Shown piece by piece: positions 1 through 5,724 of a stretch of 6,379 nucleotides of DNA (within the stretch, counting starts at the first letter, position 1; every line of letters starts with the position of its first letter). Made by a program: the position numbers and the translations under genes. The notes under the pieces are model-generated. The model did no database searches and had not been told where the DNA came from. It saw nothing but the letters and a program-made list of their open reading frames with translations. Source of the stretch: Pseudomonadota bacterium (GTDB taxonomy: Bacteria; Pseudomonadota; Alphaproteobacteria; Rhodobacterales; Rhodobacteraceae); the NCBI GenBank assembly GCA_027623875.1, contig JAQBUS010000075.1, positions 1 to 6,379 of the forward strand, in the 5' to 3' direction.

Positions 1-801
1 CAAAACATGAGTGGATACAACATTATTTGCGTCTCTAAGAGTAAACCCACACCCGACAACTGCAAGTGGGGTCGAAGTCATTACTAGATTCATTAATGAG
101 TAAGAGACAAGTGCACAAATCATTATTGCTAAAATTTTGGGAGTTTTTAAGAGTTCCAGTCTTGTTCGTATTTTTTGTTTCCCTAGGTCCAACGAATTAG
201 TAGATACATTAGGCAAATCTAATCCAAAAAAGATCAAAACACCAAAGCAATTTAGCATTACGATTGCAATGTAGGAGCCTAGAAAAGTAACAGCTGTCAC
301 ATCTTGAAGTAAATTATTAAGTTGGGGGCCGATTATAGCGGATAGAAGCCCACCCGCCATCACATACGAAATAGCTTTAGGCCTGTCTTTGTCTGATGCG
401 CTGTCTGCTACAGCAAATCTATAAAAGCCTTGAGCGGACATATAAATCCCAGATATAAAGCTTCCCAACAACAACAGAGCAAAAGAGGAAGTGTAAAGGC
501 CATAACCTGAAATTAACGCACCTAAAGCTCCCCCTGCAGCGCCTACTATAAAGCCAGCACGGCGACCTTTGCGTTGCATGAAATTACTTAAAAAGGGAGC
601 TGTACACATCGAACCAAAAACAATTAGAGATATGGGTAATGTCGCAAGACAGGGATTATTAGACAGTGAGTTCCCAGCTAGGCCTCCGACAACAAACATC
701 ATTGGCATTTGCGATCCTAGTATGGCCTGAGCAATTACTAAGACTATTGTATTTCGGCGCGTTCTCGGGTCATCCGCGAGGAACCTAAACGGTTTTGGCA
801 T
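1..801 (-). CDS. MFS transporter, N-terminal 267 residues (C-terminus beyond the window edge)
   Basis: This is an inner-membrane protein of the major facilitator superfamily; its substrate cannot be told from sequence. The frame reads without a stop from ATG at 801 to the left edge. About seven hydrophobic segments are visible (roughly residues 18-42, 52-71, 82-103, 106-127, 143-163, 170-193 and 225-247), as expected for the first part of a 12-segment carrier. The loop after segment 2 holds a degenerate MFS motif A (QRKGRR, residues 76-81). The start is supported by AAGGA at 812-816, about 10 bases upstream. The gene lies downstream of cobA-cobB on the same strand, but a 300-base spacer intervenes, so co-transcription is uncertain. 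A corrinoid, precursor or other vitamin substrate is conceivable from context only. The family is confident; the function is unknown. Confidence 0.87.
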   Translation of the reverse strand, partial: MPKPFRFLADDPRTRRNTIVLVIAQAILGSQMPMMFVVGGLAGNSLSNNPCLATLPISLIVFGSMCTAPFLSNFMQRKGRRAGFIVGAAGGALGALISGYGLYTSSFALLLLGSFISGIYMSAQGFYRFAVADSASDKDRPKAISYVMAGGLLSAIIGPQLNNLLQDVTAVTFLGSYIAIVMLNCFGVLIFFGLDLPNVSTNSLDLGKQKIRTRLELLKTPKILAIMICALVSYSLMNLVMTSTPLAVVGCGFTLRDANNVVSTHVL

Positions 802-1101
802 ATAGTAAGGTTCCTTTTTTTGTACAGAATATATTTATTAAGGGACCTATACCTGATGGATTTAAGATATACAAAAAAAATATTTGTTACTGATAAATGT
901 TTAAAAAAATATGAGCTCTTATTTATAATACTCAACAACTTCCCTTATATTTTAGGCGTAAAATCCGCGACCAGTTTAGTTGTAAAATATATCAAAAACT
1001 ATTAAAAGAATTGGCATTTATTAACTTTGTTAGCATTCCTATTACAGCAGGACAATCTTCATTTAAGGTGTTTTGGGTAGCATTGCATTTAGAGGTTACT
1101 A
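802..1101. other. AT-rich intergenic spacer between cobB and the MFS gene
   Basis: These 300 bases are clearly more AT-rich than the flanking genes. I looked on both strands for a B12 box or other cobalamin riboswitch core, an FMN riboswitch core, a tRNA, and a GC-rich hairpin followed by a T run, and found none of them. Several TATAAT-like hexamers exist (for example around 921-930 on the minus strand), but none has a convincing -35 partner, as expected by chance in such sequence. Two weak items stand out: a possible stem pairing 809-816 with 840-847, and an open plus-strand frame from 915 to 1202 interrupted by a TGA at 912-914. The promoter of the MFS gene, if it has its own, must lie here. 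Confidence 0.6.
809..847. promoter_or_regulatory. Possible stem-loop over the MFS ribosome binding site
   Basis: GGTTCCTT at 809-816 faces AAGGGACC at 840-847 across a 23-base AT-rich loop. Read as minus-strand RNA, the arms are GGUCCCUU and AAGGAACC, pairing at seven of eight positions with one C-A mismatch. The 3' arm contains the AAGGA Shine-Dalgarno of the MFS gene. Such pairing could mask translation initiation, but the long loop and mismatch make it weak, and it may be chance. Confidence 0.2.
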
Positions 1102-2370
1102 TTAAACGTCGTGGTCAATTAAATGAGCAAAAGACCCAAAAACAAACCCATCCTCCAGCCCCATTTCATCAAGTGGGGTTTTTCTCGAATTTGATGCTTT
1201 AAAAAGAGACTTTCCTGAGGCATGTAGAGTTTTTGCATAATGAAATTCGTGGCCATTAAATTGACCAGGTATGTGAGTAGATAAACCTTCTAGTTTTCTA
1301 TAACCAAGAGTCAATTTAGGGTTTTCCAAAGTCGTTACCAAGTTTAGCAAATTTAACATTGCATGAGATTTACCATCCTTATCAATTATGGCAGATCCTA
1401 AAAGCATGTACCCCCCACATTCGCCGTATATTCTAGTGTGGTTAGAAGCAGTTCGTATTGATTTCAGAAATTTTGAATTACTGGCTAATTTGCCAGCATA
1501 TAGCTCCGGATAACCCCCAGGAAAATAGATAAAATCAGCCGGTGGAGCTTCTTCGTCGGCAAGGGGTGAGAAAAAGGATACATTCGCCCCTGCTAATTTC
1601 CAATCTTCAAGAATATGAGGGTAAATAAACGAAAATGCGGTGTCTTTTGCTACTAAGATATTTTGTCCTGGAGGAATTATTCGTTTATATTTTTTTGGTA
1701 TAATTTTATTTGAAGTAATAAAAGAACTAAGATCAATGTCCCTTTCTATCTCAACAGAAACTTGATCTATCCAGCTGTGTAACTCTAACCGCTCTTCTGC
1801 TTGAACAAGTCCCAGTTGTCGAGACGGGTGAGAGAAAATATTGTTACGTTTTAGTGCGCCAAGGATAGGTGGGGAAAAAATATCAGACAAGGAATCTGTT
1901 AAGATCTCTAAATGAGTATCGCTTCCTACTTTGTTAAGTATGATTCCAAGAAAATGCAGGTCGGGATCCTGAGTAATGAATCCTCGTACAACAGCGGCAA
2001 TAGATTGCCCCATCATTGAGCAATCTATGACAAGAACTATACTTAAGTCCAAAAGTTTAGAAAGATGTGCTGCTGAACCGCTGCCGTCTGATGATGCCCC
2101 GTCAAATAAACCCATGGCGCCCTCTACGATTAAAGGCCCATCTCCACTGGAAAGAGAAAAAATTCGATTCTTTGACATAGCCCAAGAATCCAAATTAAAA
2201 GATGTACTACCAGAAGCAAACTCGTGAAAACGAGGGTCAATATAATCTGGTCCGGATTTAAAGCTTCGGATTTTTATTTGCTTTGATAGAGCACGAAGAA
2301 TCCCAAGAGTTACAACGGTTTTTCCGGAGCCCGAGGAAGGTGAAGTAATTATAATTCCATTAGGGCTCAC
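1102..2370 (-). CDS. cobB: Hydrogenobyrinic acid a,c-diamide synthase (cobyrinate a,c-diamide synthase), CobB/CbiA family
   Basis: A cytoplasmic, glutamine-dependent, ATP-consuming amidotransferase that converts the a and c carboxylates of the corrin ring to amides. The 422 residues match the CobB length. The N-terminal synthetase domain shows a P-loop variant SPSSGSGKT (10-18), KSGPDYIDPRFHE (38-50) and EGAMGLFDG (83-91). The C-terminal class-I-type glutaminase domain (about 238-422) shows YFPGGYPELY (282-291), ECGGYMLLG with the catalytic Cys318, GHEFHY (373-378) and a GSFAHLID end. All key residues are present. The start is GTG at 2370, right after the cobA stop (3 bases between) and just ahead of the P-loop strand; only a weak GAAAG lies upstream, so translation probably depends on coupling to cobA. 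I prefer CobB (aerobic substrate) over CbiA because of length and the CobK/CobA neighbours; substrate choice is inference. Confidence 0.95.
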   Translation of the reverse strand: MSPNGIIITSPSSGSGKTVVTLGILRALSKQIKIRSFKSGPDYIDPRFHEFASGSTSFNLDSWAMSKNRIFSLSSGDGPLIVEGAMGLFDGASSDGSGSAAHLSKLLDLSIVLVIDCSMMGQSIAAVVRGFITQDPDLHFLGIILNKVGSDTHLEILTDSLSDIFSPPILGALKRNNIFSHPSRQLGLVQAEERLELHSWIDQVSVEIERDIDLSSFITSNKIIPKKYKRIIPPGQNILVAKDTAFSFIYPHILEDWKLAGANVSFFSPLADEEAPPADFIYFPGGYPELYAGKLASNSKFLKSIRTASNHTRIYGECGGYMLLGSAIIDKDGKSHAMLNLLNLVTTLENPKLTLGYRKLEGLSTHIPGQFNGHEFHYAKTLHASGKSLFKASNSRKTPLDEMGLEDGFVFGSFAHLIDHDV

Positions 2371-2373
2371 TAT

Positions 2374-3225
2374 TTAAGCACTTTCAGCCGGACGACCGCG
2401 GTTTAATGGATCAACATTGCGTGGAGTCTCGCCGGCCGCTTGGGCTTGCCAATCTAAAACTTGTCTCATTAAGACAGCCCTGCCGATACAAATAATCGCA
2501 GGAGGTGTTAAATGAGCAGCCTTAATATCTTGAGCACAGTTCTCTAAAGTGGTTTCTAATACATGTTGCTTCAGGGAAGTAGCGCTGGTTACAACCGCAA
2601 CTGGCTCATTTTTGTCTCTTCCTGCGTTCAAAAGTGACATCCTAATGTGATCAATGTGCTTCATACCCATATATACAACTATTACTTGAGAACCTTCAGA
2701 GATGGCTGACCAATTAAGTGATGATGGTGTGTTACCATTTTGGTCATGGCCTGTTACGAACGTTACTGCTTGGTTTACGTCTCTGTGAGTTACTGGAATA
2801 CCTGCGTATGCTAGGCCACCAATTCCAGCTGAGATACCAGGTATAATTCTTATAGGAATAAAGTTTTGAACAAGAGTTTGTGCTTCTTCACCACCCCTCC
2901 CAAAAACAAAAGGATCACCACCCTTTAATCTTAATACTCGCTTTCCTAACTTGGCCAGTTCAATCAAATGTAAGGAGATGTCTCGCTGTTTGGCTGATGG
3001 TTTTCCTCCACGTTTGCCCGCGTAAATTAGCTCTGCGTTGGGCGCCCATTCTAAAATTTCTTTATTGACTAACGCATCAAATACGACCACGTCAGCTTGC
3101 GTTAAACCGTTAAGCGCATGCAAGGTAAGCAAACCTGGGTCTCCTGGGCCGGCACCACATAACCAAACCCAACCTGGAGAAAATATAGGCCATTTTTTTT
3201 TAGGTAGTAAATTAAAGTCTATCAT
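2374..3225 (-). CDS. cobA: Uroporphyrinogen-III C-methyltransferase (SUMT), stand-alone CobA type
   Basis: Transfers two methyl groups from S-adenosylmethionine to C-2 and C-7 of uroporphyrinogen III, giving precorrin-2, the committed step to B12 and also the branch to siroheme. With the ATG at 3225 the protein has 283 residues. Visible family motifs are CGAGPGDPGLLTL (23-35, SAM-binding P-loop region), RLKGGDPFVFGRGGEE (99-114, second SUMT signature), PGISAG with YAGIPVTHR (129-148), VTFVTGH (154-160) and VVYMGM (183-188). There is no N-terminal CysG oxidase/ferrochelatase domain, so it is monofunctional. The frame extends upstream to a TTG at 3261 (295 residues), but neither start has a good Shine-Dalgarno; I chose the ATG because the TTG adds only an unconserved-looking 12 residues. 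The last 25 codons are visibly GC-richer and encode a basic tail ending RGRPAESA. It is first in a cobA-cobB pair. Confidence 0.94.
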   Translation of the reverse strand: MIDFNLLPKKKWPIFSPGWVWLCGAGPGDPGLLTLHALNGLTQADVVVFDALVNKEILEWAPNAELIYAGKRGGKPSAKQRDISLHLIELAKLGKRVLRLKGGDPFVFGRGGEEAQTLVQNFIPIRIIPGISAGIGGLAYAGIPVTHRDVNQAVTFVTGHDQNGNTPSSLNWSAISEGSQVIVVYMGMKHIDHIRMSLLNAGRDKNEPVAVVTSATSLKQHVLETTLENCAQDIKAAHLTPPAIICIGRAVLMRQVLDWQAQAAGETPRNVDPLNRGRPAESA

Positions 3226-3324
3226 GTTTTTATGTATGGCCTTTATGTAACGTTTAGGCAAAGCAAAAGAGCGACATAAGATAGATCATTGGCGCCGCTT
3301 AAAGGTATGTCTATAATAAAAACT
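3226..3324. promoter_or_regulatory. Divergent control region between cobA and cbiD
   Basis: About 100 bases separate the preferred ATG starts of the two divergent B12 transcripts, so both initiation signals should lie here. A good promoter is visible only toward cbiD (3289-3317). On the minus strand the best candidates (CATACA or TACATA hexamers around 3233-3250) are poor matches with no well-spaced -35. The space is too short for a full cobalamin riboswitch plus two promoters, and no B12-box-like core is seen. A GGCGCC palindrome at 3291-3296 overlaps the -35 element toward cbiD. Confidence 0.5.
3289..3317 (+). promoter_or_regulatory. Predicted sigma-70-type promoter of the cbiD operon
   Basis: TTGGCG at 3289-3294 (4 of 6 to TTGACA) is followed after exactly 17 bases by TATAAT at 3312-3317, a perfect -10 hexamer. 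A start site about 7-8 bases further on falls at 3324-3325, the A of the cbiD ATG at 3325. If real, the transcript is leaderless or nearly so, which fits the lack of a ribosome binding site there. It would also rule out the upstream in-frame TTG (3289) and ATG (3307) as starts for this transcript. Confidence 0.55.
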
Positions 3325-4383
3325 ATGAAAGAGAAGATTGATCAGACACTTCGACGCGGTTGGACGACCGGAGCTTGTGCATCGGCTGCAGTAAAGGCTG
3401 CTTTAGAGATGTTATGGGGCGATGAGGTTCTAACGACGGTGAGTGTTATCCTCCCCCGTGGAGAGGCCCCTATATTTGATTTAGAATGCTATAAAAGAGG
3501 ATCAGATTGGGTTGAGGTTGGTATAAAGAAAGACGCAGGTGATGATCCTGATGTCACACATGGGTGTATCGTAAATGCACGAGTTTCAGAATCAGTTTCA
3601 GGTGTTATTTTCGTTGGTGGGGAGGGTGTCGGTAAAGTCACTAAGCCAGGACTGCCTATAGGGGTTGGCGAGCCCGCGATAAATCCAATGCCACGAAAAA
3701 TGATGATTAATTTAGTTAATGAAATGGCTTTGAAATACAAAAAAAATGCTAACATTCAAATTACTATTTCTATACCAGGTGGAGCAGATTTAGCAAAAAA
3801 AACCTGGAATCCTAGATTAGGAATTAAAGGCGGTTTATCTATTTTAGGCACGACTGGGATTGTCAAACCATACTCATGTTCAGCTTGGATTGCCTCTATT
3901 CATAGAGGAATAGACGTGGCAAGGGCAGCCAACCTAAAACACGTTGCGGGCTGTACCGGCTCAACAAGTGAGGCGACCGTTCAAAAAGTGCTGGGACTTT
4001 CGGATTATGCTATGTTGGATATGGGTGATTTTGTTGGGGGAATGATTAAGTATCTAAAAAAATTCCCAATTGACCGCGTTTCTATTGGAGGAGGAATTGG
4101 AAAAATAACTAAGTTGGCATTTGGAGCGATTGACTTGCACTCCAAGAGATCCCAGGTGGATTTTTCCAAACTAAATTCTTTATGTGTAAGTGCCGGTCTT
4201 GCGGACGTTTCTTCTGCTAATACAGCTCTAGAAGCCTTGAGTATTGCTGGACCAAAATTAGCAACTTTAGTTGCAGAGAAGGCTTTGGATAGTTTAACCT
4301 TTATGGTTAAAAACGATAACATTCAGATAAGTGTTATTATAGTTAATCGGAGTGGCTCGGTAATAGCTAAAGTTGGAATTTGA
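3325..4383 (+). CDS. cbiD: Cobalt-precorrin-5B (C1)-methyltransferase, CbiD family
   Basis: CbiD methylates C-1 of the corrin ring using S-adenosylmethionine in the cobalt-first (anaerobic) route. Here it sits among aerobic-type Cob enzymes, so it probably fills the CobF step on a cobalt-free substrate; that is inference. With ATG at 3325 it has 352 residues, normal for the family. Visible motifs are RRGWTTGACASAAVKAAL near the N-terminus (residues 10-27), KDAGDDPDVTHG, GVGKVTKPGLPIGVGEPAINP, GGLSILGTTGIVKPYS, CTGSTSE, GDFVGGMIKYLKK and KLAFGAIDLHS toward the C-terminus, all in the expected order. The frame is open upstream to TTG 3289 and ATG 3307. The 3307 ATG has AAGG only one base away, too close to serve, and 3325 coincides with a predicted transcript start. 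It heads a plus-strand run and overlaps cobK by four bases. Confidence 0.93.
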   Translation: MKEKIDQTLRRGWTTGACASAAVKAALEMLWGDEVLTTVSVILPRGEAPIFDLECYKRGSDWVEVGIKKDAGDDPDVTHGCIVNARVSESVSGVIFVGGEGVGKVTKPGLPIGVGEPAINPMPRKMMINLVNEMALKYKKNANIQITISIPGGADLAKKTWNPRLGIKGGLSILGTTGIVKPYSCSAWIASIHRGIDVARAANLKHVAGCTGSTSEATVQKVLGLSDYAMLDMGDFVGGMIKYLKKFPIDRVSIGGGIGKITKLAFGAIDLHSKRSQVDFSKLNSLCVSAGLADVSSANTALEALSIAGPKLATLVAEKALDSLTFMVKNDNIQISVIIVNRSGSVIAKVGI

Positions 4384-5117
4384 GAGTCTTGCTTTTAGCA
4401 GGAACTTTTGAGGCTAGAAACTTAATCTCTCCTCTTGTTACCCTGGGTTACGAAGTAATTGCATCATTAGCAGGTGTAACAAGAGATCCTAAGAGATTGA
4501 GCTGTGAAACAAGAGTGGGAGGTTTTGGAGGTGATGAGGGCTTTCGTGATTGGCTAAAATCAAAAAAAATTGATGTAGTAATCGATGCGACTCATCCCTT
4601 TGCTATCAAGATAACTGAGAGAACACTGAATATTTGTTCCGAAACTATGATACCATGTCTTTCTGTTGTACGGGAACCTTGGGTTCCGGGTCCTGGCGAT
4701 GAGTGGTTGGAGGTTGATTCCTCCACAGAGGCTGCGAACCGTATAAAATCGGGAAGTACAGTTTTTCTTGCTACCGGAAGACAAACGCTGGTAGATTTTG
4801 GTTCCCTAGAGGGGTGTTACGTTTTTTGCAGACAAATAGACGAACCTAATGAAATATTTCCCTTCAAACATGGAAAATTTATAGTAGGTCGACCACCTTT
4901 TTCAGTTGAGAACGAAATTAATTTATTTAAACAATTAAAGGTAGATATTTTAGTTGTTAAAAATTCTGGAGGTAGCTCATCTTTTCCAAAACTGGCTGCT
5001 GCGTCCTTTTTGAAAATGCCGGTTCTTATGATTAAACGGCCAGAAATAGGGCGTGGGAATCGTGTTAACTCAATTGCTGAAGCTTTAGATTGGATTGATA
5101 AAATTGAAAAAAATTAA
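4380..5117 (+). CDS. cobK: Precorrin-6A reductase, CobK/CbiJ family
   Basis: NAD(P)H-dependent cytoplasmic reductase that reduces the macrocycle of precorrin-6A to precorrin-6B. The 245 residues match the family's usual length. Visible motifs are LLLAGTFEAR (4-13), the N-terminal nucleotide-fold loop; RVGGFGG (45-51); DATHPFA (69-75), a family hallmark; REPWVPGPGDEW (98-109); FLATGRQTL (129-137); RPPFSVENE (171-179); and VKNSGG (193-198). Nothing essential looks missing. The start is a TTG that shares the sequence TTGA with the cbiD stop, the usual overlap of translationally coupled genes, and it places the first beta strand correctly at the N-terminus. Only a weak GGA precedes it. Its 3' end overlaps the next gene. 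The aerobic (CobK) rather than anaerobic (CbiJ) substrate is inferred from the neighbouring CobB. Confidence 0.94.
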   Translation: MRVLLLAGTFEARNLISPLVTLGYEVIASLAGVTRDPKRLSCETRVGGFGGDEGFRDWLKSKKIDVVIDATHPFAIKITERTLNICSETMIPCLSVVREPWVPGPGDEWLEVDSSTEAANRIKSGSTVFLATGRQTLVDFGSLEGCYVFCRQIDEPNEIFPFKHGKFIVGRPPFSVENEINLFKQLKVDILVVKNSGGSSSFPKLAAASFLKMPVLMIKRPEIGRGNRVNSIAEALDWIDKIEKN

Positions 5118-5724
5118 AACTAAAGCCATACTTTGTGAAGGGTTGCTTTTTCTATGTAAATCAGAACCGATAATCGCTCGGGCTATTGAGGAAGTTAGAA
5201 ATATTGATCTACGCTACAGACAGGATGGATTTACTGCCTTATTCAAGGCAATTGTAAGCCAGCAACTCAGCGTAGCTGCTGCGTCGACCATTTGGTCCCG
5301 CATCGAGAGTGCGAATTTAATATCGGAAGAAATGGTTATTTCGGCAAGTGAGGAAAAGTTGAGATCATGCGGCCTCTCGCGTCAAAAAATTAGATATTGT
5401 AAGGCACTTGCATCTGCAGGCATTGATTTTGAAATTTTACGAAATTGTTCTGTTGAGGAAGTCGTAACAGTCCTTACAAAAGTTTCTGGAATCGGACGTT
5501 GGACGGCAGAGATTTATGCAATGTTTTCTTTGGGGCATTCAGATGTTATGCCAGCAGGAGATTTAGCTTTACAGGAGGGTGCAAGAATGCTGCTTGGGCT
5601 TGATGAAAGACCAACAGAATCTGAGCTTCGTGATATCAGTAAAATGTGGTCACCATGGCAAAGCGTCGCTTCGCTAGTGTTATGGAATTATTACGGTAAA
5701 TTTAAAGGTCGAGAAGGAATTTAA
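5095..5724 (+). CDS. DNA-3-methyladenine glycosylase, AlkA-like, HhH-GPD superfamily
   Basis: A base-excision repair enzyme expected to remove alkylated purines from DNA by cutting the glycosidic bond. The 209 residues hold only the all-helical HhH-GPD core; the N-terminal domain of E. coli AlkA is absent, as in many short bacterial members. Visible are FKAIVSQQLSVAAASTIW (50-67), the helix that opens the core; CGLSRQKIRY (92-101); the helix-hairpin-helix VSGIGRWTAEIY (130-141); and PAGDLALQ (153-160), in which Asp156 is the predicted catalytic aspartate. There is no lysine in the hairpin position of bifunctional glycosylase/lyases and no iron-sulfur cysteine cluster, which argues against Nth/MutY/OGG. 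It starts inside cobK, at TTG 5095 or TTG 5104 (the latter has a GGA about 10 bases upstream); no ATG precedes the core. Exact start unsure, family secure. Confidence 0.92.
   Translation: MIKLKKIKTKAILCEGLLFLCKSEPIIARAIEEVRNIDLRYRQDGFTALFKAIVSQQLSVAAASTIWSRIESANLISEEMVISASEEKLRSCGLSRQKIRYCKALASAGIDFEILRNCSVEEVVTVLTKVSGIGRWTAEIYAMFSLGHSDVMPAGDLALQEGARMLLGLDERPTESELRDISKMWSPWQSVASLVLWNYYGKFKGREGI

Noticed and set aside
912..914. TGA as a recoded (selenocysteine or tryptophan) codon in the 897-1202 frame
   Set aside because: TGA is a true stop for cbiD in this window, and no SECIS-like hairpin is evident just after it.
921..930. TATTATAAAT as the MFS promoter -10 on the minus strand
   Set aside because: No acceptable -35 at 16-18 bases; such hexamers are expected by chance in this AT-rich spacer.
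744..938. 64-codon minus-strand ORF overlapping the MFS start
   Set aside because: Out of frame with the clearly coding MFS N-terminus and made mostly of spacer sequence.
820..1005. 61-codon plus-strand ORF starting at ATG 820
   Set aside because: AT-driven composition, no ribosome binding site, no recognisable motif, and in competition with other open frames in the same spacer.
1976..2227. 83-codon plus-strand ORF antisense to cobB
   Set aside because: Shadow of cobB; it lies opposite conserved P-loop-domain motifs and has no signal of its own.
2880..3250. Two plus-strand ORFs antisense to cobA
   Set aside because: Shadows of cobA, opposite the SUMT signature motifs.
3489..4322. Two minus-strand ORFs antisense to cbiD (88 and 105 codons)
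   Set aside because: Shadows of a gene whose family motifs run intact through both spans.
4560..4784. 74-codon minus-strand ORF antisense to cobK
   Set aside because: Shadow opposite the DATHPFA and REPW regions of cobK.
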